Positions 1 to 7,954 of a stretch of DNA of 53,924 nt are shown here, one piece after another. Origin of the DNA: an uncultured Chthonomonas sp. (GTDB taxonomy: Bacteria > Armatimonadota > Chthonomonadetes > Chthonomonadales > Chthonomonadaceae); NCBI GenBank assembly GCA_903919615.1, contig CAIXIX010000325.1:1-53924 (forward strand), in the 5' to 3' direction. A model generated the notes under the pieces. It was given only the letters and a program-made list of their open reading frames with translations. It did no database searches and was not told the DNA's origin. Position numbers and translations under genes: made by a program. The first letter of the stretch is position 1; each line of letters begins with the position of its first letter.

Positions 1-1
1 G

Positions 2-460
2 GGCCTGCGCTATGAGTGGCAGGGCAAATCTCCTTGTGCAACGGGAGACCCTGTCGCGATGAAATGGGGTCCAAAAACCGACATTGGCATCTATGGAACT
101 GCATACAGCGGTTTACTGGCAGGAATCGTAGGCAGAACAGATGATCCGAAGATCCTGATGCTCGATTGCCTCGCAACCGATTTCTTTCGGCCCAAAGCGT
201 ATCCAACGTACCTGTTGTTCAATCCCTCAACGACACCATCAAACGTTCATATCCGACCTAAATCTGGACCATGTGATCTTTACGATGCCATAACCGATCG
301 GATGCTTAACACCACGGCGAAAACAACTGCGGCAGTCACCGTTCCAGGGAGGCATGCTGTTCTGCTTGTGTACGTTCCACGAGGAGCCAAACGCTCCGTT
401 GACAAGGCAGCTATTCGATACAACGGCGTCGCCGTAAAATATTTCAACAAAAATGACTAG
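2..460 (+). CDS. C-terminal part of a large protein, possibly a secreted glycosidase (5' truncated by window edge)
   Basis: The reading frame is open from base 2 to the TAG at 458-460, so the gene begins outside the window. About 152 residues are visible. The last third has alternating short beta strands and a closing pattern (DLYDAITDRML, then AVLLVYVPRGAKR, then IRYNGVAVKYF) that resembles the small beta-sandwich domain at the end of many secreted glycoside hydrolases of the alpha/alpha-barrel type. That resemblance is from memory of such tails and does not identify the enzyme. There is no transmembrane segment in the visible part. An ATG at 59 lies inside the frame but has no ribosome binding site, so it is not taken as a start. 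Confidence 0.7.
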   Translation, partial: GLRYEWQGKSPCATGDPVAMKWGPKTDIGIYGTAYSGLLAGIVGRTDDPKILMLDCLATDFFRPKAYPTYLLFNPSTTPSNVHIRPKSGPCDLYDAITDRMLNTTAKTTAAVTVPGRHAVLLVYVPRGAKRSVDKAAIRYNGVAVKYFNKND

Positions 461-463
461 GCC

Positions 464-490
464 GGGAACCTGTTGGTACTAACTCGAGTT
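464..490 (+). promoter_or_regulatory. Putative ECF (SigR-type) promoter of the sigma factor gene
   Basis: GGGAAC at 464-469 is followed after exactly 18 bases by GTT at 488-490. This matches the GGAAT/C-N18-GTT layout recognised by SigR-like ECF sigma factors and lies 85 bases before the ECF gene start. Autoregulation is the obvious inference, but no transcription start can be seen. Confidence 0.4.
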
Positions 491-574
491 ACATCTTATG
501 TTCTATGCATTGTGGGCGGTGAGCTATCCTTTAGCTTTCGTCCGCAAGTTTACGGATGGATGTAATGGAAATCT

Positions 575-1180
575 ATGATTACAACACTGAATGCGCCTGC
601 GCTTCGGGTTCAATTTGACGAACTGCTTCGGGCCAATCTGAAGATCGCGTTTACCGTTGCGCGGCGCCTGACAGGAAACACGGAGGACGCGGAGGACCTG
701 CTTCAGGAAGCGTGTCTGCGAGCCTACAAAGGCTTTGCAGTGTATGAGTCGCGAGATCAGTTTCGAGCGTGGTTCCTCAAAATCATCACCAATACTTACT
801 TAAGTCGGTACAGGCAGTTCAAACGCGTGCAAGACCAGGTGGGCATCGATGATACTTCGGAGCTTTACCTGTACCAGATGGCGAAAAGGTCTGGACTTGC
901 GAAACGCGGCTCAGATCCAGCCGCGGAGATCGTCAGCAAGCTAGAAGCTGAGAGGATAGAAGAGGCGATCAGGGCTCTGCCTGAGGAGTTCCGGATCGTA
1001 GCGATGCTCTATTTTGTAGAGGAGTTCGCGTATCAGGAGATCGCCGACATCGTAGATTGCCCCGTTGGGACGGTGCGATCTCGACTTCATAGGGCGCGCA
1101 AAGCTCTTCAGAAATCGCTCTGGGAGCTTGCCGGTCCATGTGCTGCACAGGGGCAAGGCGCCCGCGGAGGCAAACTGTAA
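575..1180 (+). CDS. ECF-type RNA polymerase sigma-70 family factor (SigR-like)
   Basis: The 201-residue protein has the two usual ECF domains and no extra domain. Region 2 lies at about residues 15-85, with the DAEDLLQEACLRAYKGF core-binding helix and an FRAWFLKIITNTYLSRYR segment that would read the -10 element. Region 4 lies at about 125-185, with QEIADIVDCPVGTVRSRLHR as the helix-turn-helix that reads the -35 element. The ATG has a GGAA five bases upstream. The next gene starts two bases after the stop and encodes a zinc-type anti-sigma factor, so the pair should be co-expressed and act together. Sequence style and partner resemble SigR/RpoE-type redox systems; the exact ECF group was not determined. 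Confidence 0.93.
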   Translation: MITTLNAPALRVQFDELLRANLKIAFTVARRLTGNTEDAEDLLQEACLRAYKGFAVYESRDQFRAWFLKIITNTYLSRYRQFKRVQDQVGIDDTSELYLYQMAKRSGLAKRGSDPAAEIVSKLEAERIEEAIRALPEEFRIVAMLYFVEEFAYQEIADIVDCPVGTVRSRLHRARKALQKSLWELAGPCAAQGQGARGGKL

Positions 1181-1181
1181 T

Positions 1182-1460
1182 ATGCTGCCACTACTGAACA
1201 TCTATACATGCAAAGAGGCGCTGGCTCGCCTGAACGATTATGTTGACCGAGAGCTGAGCGAACGCGAGATGACCCTAGTTAAACGGCATCTGAAGGTCTG
1301 TCACGAGTGCTCCAAAAAGTTTGCCTTTGAAGAAGATTTGATCAAACAGGTCCGAGGGCGATTGAGCCACATGGACCTGCCAGCCGGGCTAATGGATCGG
1401 CTCTCTTCGGCTCTCGATGATGCCTCGCCTGTCGAGGACGAGAAGCTCACTGGCGCATAA
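1182..1460 (+). CDS. Zinc-binding anti-sigma factor, RsrA-like
   Basis: This 92-residue soluble protein has one ZAS zinc-finger domain with C10, H36, C40 and C43, that is H-x3-C-x2-C preceded by an upstream cysteine. Streptomyces RsrA binds zinc with C11, H37, C41 and C44, so spacing is preserved exactly, and in RsrA oxidation of such cysteines releases SigR. There is no membrane helix, which fits a cytoplasmic sensor. The start is the ATG at 1182, with GGAGG at 1166-1170, directly after the sigma factor stop. An upstream in-frame extension into the sigma gene is ignored because it lacks a ribosome site. Expected role: sequestering the sigma factor of 575-1180. Redox sensing is an inference from the conserved ligand pattern. 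Confidence 0.88.
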   Translation: MLPLLNIYTCKEALARLNDYVDRELSEREMTLVKRHLKVCHECSKKFAFEEDLIKQVRGRLSHMDLPAGLMDRLSSALDDASPVEDEKLTGA

Positions 1461-1494
1461 AGCCCGCAGACAAAACGTTGTTTAGCTTCCGATC

Positions 1495-1539
1495 GCCCCT
1501 GTTCGAGACTCTCCGTGAGATCTCGTTCAGGGGCCTTTT
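1495..1539 (+). terminator. Rho-independent terminator of the sigma/anti-sigma operon
   Basis: Arms CCCCTG and CAGGGG enclose a second paired block, CGAGA with TCTCG, and the right arm is followed by CCTTTT. It begins 35 bases after the anti-sigma stop. Confidence 0.75.
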
Positions 1540-1718
1540 ACTGTCTCGGTTAGAACGGGTCCTGAACTTCAGGCCGTGCGAAAGAAAGAATTTTACAATC
1601 CCGGGAACCGAACTCACTCCATCCGCATTTACACTTCCGTGATCCCAATTCCGGGGCAAGATGAAAACAAGCTGATGCGGAAATTTCGGTCAGCGCTAAT
1701 CAGGGGGAAGGTACGAAA

Positions 1719-2849
1719 GTGATCAAGTCAATTAGAACTCAAGGAAGCATTGCGGTTTTTGTGGGGCGTTTTGTTGCAGCGTCATTCGCGGCATGTTCCG
1801 GGTTAGCTGCTGCCAACGCGGCTCAGGCACAGGCCGGTGATGTGTTCACATCAACGAACACGGCAGCTGGTAACAGCGTACTGCGGGTGCATCGACTTGC
1901 GAATGGCCGATTAATTGGAGTAGCAAGCTATCCAACTGGTGGCAATGGCGCCGGAGCCAGCCTTGGCAGCCAGGGTGCACTGACACTTGCCTGGGGCAAT
2001 CACTTCCTCTACGTTGTGGATGCTGGCAGCAACGACATTGCAGGCTTCAAGGTTCAGCCGCTAAACCTGACACACATCTCGAACACCTCGTCAGCAGGGA
2101 CTACACCCGTGAGCCTTACAACGTGGGGCAATCTGCTCTACGTACTCAACTCCGGCGGCGCAGGAAGCATCTCTGGCTACCAGATACAGTCAAATGGCAC
2201 GCTATCGCCGATCCCTGGCTCAGTACAGGCTCTGAGTTCAACATCCGCCGGAGCAGCTGAAATCTCTTTTAGCCCAGACGGCCAGGAGCTCGTTGTAACA
2301 GAAAAGGCAACAAACAAGATTGATGTGTTTCCGGTAGGGCAGGGCGGAGCAGCCGGGGAGGTGATTGTAACCTCGAGTTTCGGGTTAACTCCGTACGGCT
2401 TTGCCTTTGATGCTGCAGGACATCTGATTGTGTCCGAGGCTGCAGGCGGCGCCAAGGCTGGCGGGTCCGTATCCTCCTACTTTGTCTCCGGATATGGAAG
2501 CCTGCCCGTTACAGGCTCGGCGCTCAATGATCAGACTGCTCCCTGCTGGATCGCAGTAAGTGGCCGTTATGCATGGACCACGAATGCGGGCAGCGGCACG
2601 ATCTCTGGTTACTACATCAATGGAAACGGCACCCTTCAGCTCATCGGAAATGGCGGTGTGGCTGCGAACATCGGCGCAACAAGCAAGCCGCTCGATATGG
2701 GCCTGGATGCCGCCGGCCAGTATCTTTACGTGCTTGAAGGTGGATATGGAGCTATTGGCGCGTACCGAGTTCAGGCGGATGGCAGCCTCGTGTCTATCGG
2801 CAGTGCGGGCTCGCTCGGTACAGGGCTGTCTGGTCTCGTGAGCTACTAA
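1719..2849 (+). CDS. Secreted lactonase-family (YVTN/PGL-like) beta-propeller protein
   Basis: The 376-residue protein starts with a long signal peptide ending near AANAAQAQA, so it is exported. The rest is repeated four-stranded blades with recurring motifs such as LYVVDAGSNDIAGFKV, LYVLNSGGAGSISGYQI and LYVLEGGYGAIGAYRV, typical of the beta-propeller lactonase family related to 6-phosphogluconolactonase Pgl. Being secreted, it is unlikely to act in the pentose phosphate pathway; a binding or hydrolytic role outside the cytoplasm is more likely. The start is GTG at 1719 with a GGGGGAAGG ribosome site eight bases upstream. A CGGGAACC box at 1602-1609 followed by TTTAC resembles the promoter before the ECF gene, so it could belong to that regulon, though spacing is one base off. 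Confidence 0.85.
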   Translation: MIKSIRTQGSIAVFVGRFVAASFAACSGLAAANAAQAQAGDVFTSTNTAAGNSVLRVHRLANGRLIGVASYPTGGNGAGASLGSQGALTLAWGNHFLYVVDAGSNDIAGFKVQPLNLTHISNTSSAGTTPVSLTTWGNLLYVLNSGGAGSISGYQIQSNGTLSPIPGSVQALSSTSAGAAEISFSPDGQELVVTEKATNKIDVFPVGQGGAAGEVIVTSSFGLTPYGFAFDAAGHLIVSEAAGGAKAGGSVSSYFVSGYGSLPVTGSALNDQTAPCWIAVSGRYAWTTNAGSGTISGYYINGNGTLQLIGNGGVAANIGATSKPLDMGLDAAGQYLYVLEGGYGAIGAYRVQADGSLVSIGSAGSLGTGLSGLVSY

Positions 2850-2919
2850 GGCGTGACAATCACGCTTCGTGACCAGCCTTGCGGTGTTCATGAAAGTTAG
2901 ATATCGACGAGTGAAACGA

Positions 2920-2962
2920 TCTCCCTGCTCCGTTCGACAACGGTCGAAATTGGGCAGGGAGA
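2920..2962. other. Inverted repeat downstream of the beta-propeller gene
   Basis: TCTCCCTGC at 2920-2928 pairs with GCAGGGAGA at 2954-2962, and an inner CCGTT/AACGG pair lies between them. There is no T run on either side, so it is a hairpin of unclear use, possibly a weak terminator. Confidence 0.35.
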
Positions 2963-3023
2963 CGGCCATATGAGCATAGTGAGATTGGTACGATCATAAC
3001 GGTGATTCGTTGTCGATTTTGCC

Positions 3024-3053
3024 TTGACAAACTCCGGTGTGCCGTAGTATATT
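3024..3053 (+). promoter_or_regulatory. Sigma-70 promoter of tRNA-Asn
   Basis: A perfect TTGACA at 3024-3029 and TATATT at 3048-3053 with an 18-base spacer lie 16 bases before the tRNA, a strong housekeeping-type promoter. Confidence 0.75.
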
Positions 3054-3068
3054 ATCTCGCGCATACGG

Positions 3069-3140
3069 TCCCCGTTAGCTCAATGGCAGAGCGTTCGGCT
3101 GTTAACCGAAATGTTGATGGTTCGAGCCCATCACGGGGAG
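3069..3140 (+). tRNA. tRNA-Asn (GTT)
   Basis: A complete cloverleaf can be folded by eye. Acceptor TCCCCGT (3069-3075) pairs with ACGGGGA (3133-3139), the D arm is GCTC/GAGC, the anticodon arm TTCGG/CCGAA carries loop CTGTTAA with anticodon GTT at 3101-3103, the variable loop has five bases, and the T arm GATGG/CCATC carries loop TTCGAGC. The discriminator is G3140, and CCA is not encoded. Confidence 0.97.
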
Positions 3141-3147
3141 TAAATTG

Positions 3148-3189
3148 AAGTTGCCCGCAAGACGATATCGTCTTGCGGGCAACTTTTTT
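3148..3189 (+). terminator. Strong rho-independent terminator after tRNA-Asn
   Basis: A perfect 19-base-pair palindrome spans 3148-3185 and runs into six T residues. It begins eight bases after the tRNA, so the tRNA is a single-gene transcript. Confidence 0.9.
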
Positions 3190-3404
3190 GTATTCACACG
3201 GTGCATGCCTCCGAACTTCAGGATCATGTTGCCTTCCGATGGGCACTATATCCGTCCAAAGGCCCAACGCCTAACACCTAAAAACTGGATTTGCCCCTTG
3301 CCTTGAGATCATCCTATTCGTGGATTGACATTTCAGAGCAGACGCATAGAATGGATAGGAATACAGCGAATGAGTTAGTGTGCGAGTGAGTCTGGAGTGT
3401 GTGT

Positions 3405-6400
3405 ATGAAGCGCTTTCAACCTTATTTGATACTGTCGATGATGTGTGCAGTGAATGCTGCTTTGGCGGCGCCACCGAGCATTACTTCACAGCATAACGGT
3501 CACGCTGAGACGATTGCCGCACATATGGATGCCGGGAGCTTCACCGGCTTCGATCTGCTTGTGGATGGCAAGGTTGTGGCGCCCGTACACTTTAGCTCGT
3601 GTGGGATTATACGAGCCAGTCGCGTGCGACTGAGCCACCGTGGTTACAATCCTGAGATTGCGTTTGAGGGGCTGCAAGGCACGCCGGGCTCGGGCCTGAA
3701 GCTCCAGAACAGCAGCATTACCGTTACTCTCCCCACCGCTGAATTTCCTAGGGTCAGTTTTGACATCCACATCGCCAGCTTCTCGCCGCAGCAGTGGAAG
3801 GCGAAGATCGGCGCGCAGCCGTTCCATTTTCTAACCATCAGCATGCCGAGCGCCAAGGTGTGGCATCACCGAGGATGGCTCAACGCCACTCCGCTGGCCG
3901 ATCCGTTTCCGCTGCTGCAGGATGCACATGTAAACACTCCCGAGCTATCGGCGTTTCCGTACAACCGTGAGTGGAGCACCACACCGCCGCTTTCAGGACA
4001 TCCGCTCCCAATCATCGGTCTCTGGGATCCCTCACCTAATTCTCATCTGTATGTATGTTGGGATTTTCAGGAGACGCGAGTCACACAGAATAGTGAACGG
4101 GATATTGCAACGGGGTTTTGCAACCATATTGTTACAGGTAAGCCACCAACCTCCACGCTGCCGGATCAACCTGTTTCGGCTGAAGATAGGGCAGGCGCCG
4201 ATAAGTTCATAGCGCTGGTCTATCCGTACGGAGGCCAGGGATATCAGCAGTTAGTCTATCCCCACGCAGGCAATTCGCTCCGATCTCATTGCAGACTTGT
4301 ATACAATCGGAACCTTCTGCCTGACCAGGATCCCAATCGATATCTGTGGTCTCTGTGGTGGCATGATCCGGCAATCCGATCGCGATTGGCACATGTGCCA
4401 TCCCTTGTCGATCTCTCCTGGATCCCAGATGCGATGCATCTGCAATCTATCCCCGATTCGCCGGGAGGTAGCATCATTTCTGGTGTGGAGGGCGGATTTC
4501 AGGTACCGGGTTCCCGGCTTATCTCAGGCTGGACCTGGCATAACGATAGTCCTGTTTTTGCTGCCGCAGCAAAAAATGATCCTGCGTGGCAATCCTCGCT
4601 GGAACACGACGCCGCTGAGCTTATGCAGTCGGTCAAGTGGCTCAATATAGATGGGCAGAAAGCCGCGTTCTGGGAGAAGCCGCTAGCCGGCAGATGGACC
4701 GACGACTGGGGCGGCAAAGCTGTAACGACCCTACACAACGCTGGAGGATGGGCTGCCGCGAGATTGCTCCTCGATCTCTACAAGGGGTCCAGGAACAGAA
4801 GTTACCTTGAGGTCGTCGATGGCGTATTTAACTGGACGAAGCAAAGCGTATGGACACGCAATGAATTCGCAGATGTTCCGAGTTCTCCATTTGCGATCGG
4901 GGGAACGCTTGCCGTTTCGTTCCTGTGGGACTACTACTTTACATTCAAAGCAGATGCAGACTCTGCCTATCGCACTCGCGCGATCGCTGCCCGAGATATG
5001 GCGGTCAGCTATACCTATCGGTACCTGAACATGTGGGGATCCGATAGCATCCGAACCGATGGTCTCGACCCCTCGTTTCTCTGGGAACCGAACTCCGGCC
5101 GAGATTGGACCGGCGCAGCCTGCTCGAATGAATTCGTGTGGAATATCGATACACTGGCGCAAACAGCAGTGCACTCGGGCGACCCTGTGCTTCTCTGGGC
5201 GCTTAAAGGAACAGCATCGCATTGGCATGAGATGTTCCAGGATGTCTTCCATCCGTCCCTCAAAGACTATACGCCGCAGGATATGGCCGAAGGTTACGGC
5301 CTCGCCCCTGGAAATCCCTACGGATACCCCGGAGGACACGCGCCATACGGTTTTGGCGGCGGGTTGGTGCTGCTAGATCCGGTTGGCACCTCCATCGTAC
5401 GCGTGATCGCTGGTGAAAAGGCCGCAATTGCGTTTGACCGCACGACAGCACGCACCTCTATCTCTCACTACACTTGCTCAGCGGCAGGGGACTTTACCGT
5501 TCGCCTGATGAGTGATGCACAACAGGAGTTCTCGGCAACGCTCACTTTCCCGTACGCAGATCTCGTACACACTCCAATCCATGTCGTTTCACTCACTGGA
5601 GAAAACCGAGAAGTTCATGCTGGAGCCGGGCTGGAGGTCAGCGCAGGATCTCAATGGACCGTTATTGTTGCCGGTTTGCGCAGCGGTGATATGATCGTAG
5701 CGGGCAACGGAAAGCCGGATGGGCCGGATCTGAGACTGTCAGAAGCGCTGGATGCTGCTGTTGAAATACGTGCAGCGGTTGCGGATAGGCCGTTTCAGTT
5801 TGTGACGCTCAGTACTGGCGATCCGTGGAATCTGGATTGGAAGAGCCTCGCAACAACAGCCGGCCTTTCCGAGGGCGTGCATTGGGCGAATGGTGTCCCA
5901 TTCCTGCTCGACCATTCAAAAAGGCAACAGCTTAACGGTCAGAAAACTCCGTTGGTGGGAGTGAGCGCTGCGGCGAAAACGGTGTATCTGCTCTATCTCG
6001 CAGACTCAGCATCGCAATCTCCTTCAGTTGCTCCCCAGGTGTGGCTCACAAACGGTGAGAAGGTAGCGCCCGTCGCTAGCAGTGCGCTAGGATGGCAGGC
6101 ATGGCCGAATGCGCTCACTGCCCGTCTACTGGTAGCTGCCTACAAGTCTGCAGATGGCAAGCGCTTCGCTGCGCTCAGCAGCGGATCTGATAGCGGATCA
6201 ACTGTGTTTGCGATTACCTCGAGCGATGTGGCGCCGTCGACAGATGTGACGGTTGCGCTGAATTCGGCCTCGAATCAGTGGAAAACCCTGTATGCGTCAG
6301 ATAAACTCGCCTCAGGTTTGCAGGCGCTTGCCGCACAGATACCGGTCGGCTCTATAGCTGTCATTCCGCCGGATGCAAGCACCAGTTCCGCGGCCAAGCT

Positions 6401-7049
6401 GCTGGGTAAAGGCGGATTTCTGGCTAGAGCACGGATGCTTTCGCCGCAACAGCTTGTCAATCCCTCAGAGTTCTCCGCAAATCGATCGCCGATTGCGCTA
6501 TTTCTTGGCGGGGAGAGTTATGTTAATGGCGTGAACCGGGCAGGCGACGGCGAGGACGCTCTAAAGCGATATTTGGATGAGGGCGGTACCTTAGTGCTCC
6601 TTTCTGGCATGCCGTTTCCGCTCTATTACGCTCTCGGCCCTGGCGATAAGGCAAAGCCAGACCCGGCAATGGGGCGTTTGGGATGCCCATTGGATAACTC
6701 CATTGAGCAGAACCCGACAGAGCACCTTACGGTTCATCTGATAGCTGACCAGAACATCTTCGTCAGTTTGCCAAAGGAGTTCAAGTACCCGGATGGTGAT
6801 CCGCGGCTGCGTACTGTGGCCCGATCAGGAATCACGGCCGGATCTACCTATGTGCCGATCTATCATGTGACAGGCGCAAGCGGTAAAGAGTATGGCGATG
6901 CAGCGGCATTGGTAACGCTGGCTGCGAGTTCAAACGGCAAACGCGGCAGGATTATCTACATTTCGAATGTACTGCTTCGTGATCCAATCGCTGGTCCGAG
7001 AATCACGGAGTCTGTGTTGAAGTGGCTGGCGGCGCAGCATACACATTAA
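3405..7049 (+). CDS. Large secreted protein of unknown function with an alpha/alpha-toroid-like middle
   Basis: The 1214-residue protein begins with a clear signal peptide (cleavage after NAALA). ATG 3405 is chosen over an in-frame GTG at 3399 because GGAG lies seven bases upstream. Residues up to about 270 look like beta-rich carbohydrate-binding or galactose-mutarotase-like sheets. The middle (about 370-640) is helix-rich with repeated Trp and aromatic residues (GGWAAARLLLDLYKG, FLWDYYFTF), as in alpha/alpha-barrel polysaccharide enzymes. The C-terminal third includes IALFLGGESYVNG and YLDEGGTLVLLSGMPFP, which resemble ThuA/class-I amidotransferase-like sheets, and ends in a secreted-protein style. 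No catalytic motif was recognised. It stands alone, after the tRNA unit. A role in polysaccharide binding or breakdown is an inference. Confidence 0.85.
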   Translation: MKRFQPYLILSMMCAVNAALAAPPSITSQHNGHAETIAAHMDAGSFTGFDLLVDGKVVAPVHFSSCGIIRASRVRLSHRGYNPEIAFEGLQGTPGSGLKLQNSSITVTLPTAEFPRVSFDIHIASFSPQQWKAKIGAQPFHFLTISMPSAKVWHHRGWLNATPLADPFPLLQDAHVNTPELSAFPYNREWSTTPPLSGHPLPIIGLWDPSPNSHLYVCWDFQETRVTQNSERDIATGFCNHIVTGKPPTSTLPDQPVSAEDRAGADKFIALVYPYGGQGYQQLVYPHAGNSLRSHCRLVYNRNLLPDQDPNRYLWSLWWHDPAIRSRLAHVPSLVDLSWIPDAMHLQSIPDSPGGSIISGVEGGFQVPGSRLISGWTWHNDSPVFAAAAKNDPAWQSSLEHDAAELMQSVKWLNIDGQKAAFWEKPLAGRWTDDWGGKAVTTLHNAGGWAAARLLLDLYKGSRNRSYLEVVDGVFNWTKQSVWTRNEFADVPSSPFAIGGTLAVSFLWDYYFTFKADADSAYRTRAIAARDMAVSYTYRYLNMWGSDSIRTDGLDPSFLWEPNSGRDWTGAACSNEFVWNIDTLAQTAVHSGDPVLLWALKGTASHWHEMFQDVFHPSLKDYTPQDMAEGYGLAPGNPYGYPGGHAPYGFGGGLVLLDPVGTSIVRVIAGEKAAIAFDRTTARTSISHYTCSAAGDFTVRLMSDAQQEFSATLTFPYADLVHTPIHVVSLTGENREVHAGAGLEVSAGSQWTVIVAGLRSGDMIVAGNGKPDGPDLRLSEALDAAVEIRAAVADRPFQFVTLSTGDPWNLDWKSLATTAGLSEGVHWANGVPFLLDHSKRQQLNGQKTPLVGVSAAAKTVYLLYLADSASQSPSVAPQVWLTNGEKVAPVASSALGWQAWPNALTARLLVAAYKSADGKRFAALSSGSDSGSTVFAITSSDVAPSTDVTVALNSASNQWKTLYASDKLASGLQALAAQIPVGSIAVIPPDASTSSAAKLLGKGGFLARARMLSPQQLVNPSEFSANRSPIALFLGGESYVNGVNRAGDGEDALKRYLDEGGTLVLLSGMPFPLYYALGPGDKAKPDPAMGRLGCPLDNSIEQNPTEHLTVHLIADQNIFVSLPKEFKYPDGDPRLRTVARSGITAGSTYVPIYHVTGASGKEYGDAAALVTLAASSNGKRGRIIYISNVLLRDPIAGPRITESVLKWLAAQHTH

Positions 7050-7666
7050 CGATTGCAAGTCCATGCACGCAACTTCCGGAGGCGCGAGCAGTGAACCCGG
7101 TGAGGGTCCCGTCACGCACGCCGATAACAAATCACACGCAAAACCCATGAAACAGGGCTATGCAGGAGCGCAACCATCATCAAAAAAGATATGAATCATA
7201 GTTAGGGGTAGGGGAGGGGGACTGGTTCCGCTAACCTCATTCTCGCTGCTTGGATGTTGGTGCCAATCGTTAGGCATCTGTCTGTAGTGCTGCTGCTAGT
7301 TGCGACCGTGATGTTCGCTTCCTGCATGCCCTATGCTCCACCTAAGCCCAGGGCCAGGCTTTCAATCGCATTCATCGAGCTGTAAACGGTACATAATGCC
7401 TGTTGCATCTGCATTTCCATTATGATATAAATGTTGCAGGTGAGGTCGCTGCAAATCTGCAGCCTTGGCTTGCACAGCATGCCGTTTTTGCACTGCACTT
7501 TTACTTTATTGAGCAGTTATTGGCGGTGCGTTGTGTCGCAAACGAGCTAGTCGCGATCGCGTCAACTGTGTGATCTTGAGACCGCTGTGCGCATCGGCAT
7601 GGCGTTGACTTTTCGTTGTGAACCGCTGGACACCGCCCAAGTTACAGCGAGTGCGTTCTGATACGT
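7050..7666. other. Gene-poor stretch with possible decayed coding sequence
   Basis: No ordinary gene is visible. Several short frames look protein-like but are interrupted. A 43-codon frame at 7063-7194 has no ribosome site. A lipoprotein-like start lies at 7254. Between about 7400 and 7660 two adjacent frames (one ending in ANELVAIASTV, the next reading DLETAVRIGMALTF) look like one coding region split by a frameshift. No promoter, repeat or RNA structure was recognised. Confidence 0.4.
7254..7385 (+). CDS. Possible small lipoprotein or truncated lipoprotein start
   Basis: The 43-codon frame has a basic start (MLVPIVRH), a hydrophobic core (LSVVLLLVATVM) and a lipobox-like FASC with cysteine at residue 24, as in exported lipoproteins. 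It ends only 19 residues after that cysteine, which is short for a functional lipoprotein. There is no ribosome site next to the ATG; a GGGGAGGGGG stretch lies about 30 bases upstream. It may be the remaining 5' end of a decayed gene, since the sequence behind it also looks like broken coding sequence. Confidence 0.25.
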   Translation: MLVPIVRHLSVVLLLVATVMFASCMPYAPPKPRARLSIAFIEL

Positions 7667-7891
7667 TTGAGTGAAACCTTGCAGGAGAACATTCGACTGA
7701 TTAGAGCTATCACGAAATCGAAAATGCTGCTGGTCTCAATACTCGTAGCATATGCGTTTGCAATACCTAGCCCTGCGCGGGCAGGTTCGTTGCCGTCTGT
7801 TCATAGCCTGATTTCCCATTTCGGCGGCAGTAACGGCCTATCCGCATCCAGAATGCTATTGCTGCGTGGCAATACTGCAATACCGGCGTAA
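7667..7891 (+). pseudogene. 5' part of a secreted HEAT-like protein gene, cut by an in-frame stop
   Basis: The frame opens at TTG 7667 (or ATG 7724) and encodes a signal-peptide-like segment (MLLVSILVAYAFAIPSPARA) and a short stretch after it, then meets TAA at 7889-7891. The same frame stays open from 7892 through the ORF that starts with ATG 7955, and the codons between read like the first half of a HEAT repeat (RYSAIATLGQ). The simplest reading is one gene of about 388 codons broken by a nonsense change, or by two compensating frameshifts near 7860-7890. A sequencing error cannot be excluded. Confidence 0.5.
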
Positions 7892-7954
7892 GAACGCGCC
7901 TGTCACTGTGGCAATTGGCGAACCCGGTATAGCGCAATTGCTACTCTGGGCCAA

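Noticed and set aside
2385-2969. 194-codon minus-strand frame across the beta-propeller gene
   Set aside because: Shadow of the propeller gene; the predicted protein has no pattern and no ribosome site.
7063-7194. 43-codon polar frame after the large secreted gene
   Set aside because: Reads like coding sequence but lacks a ribosome site and any recognisable motif; kept only as part of the decayed-region description.
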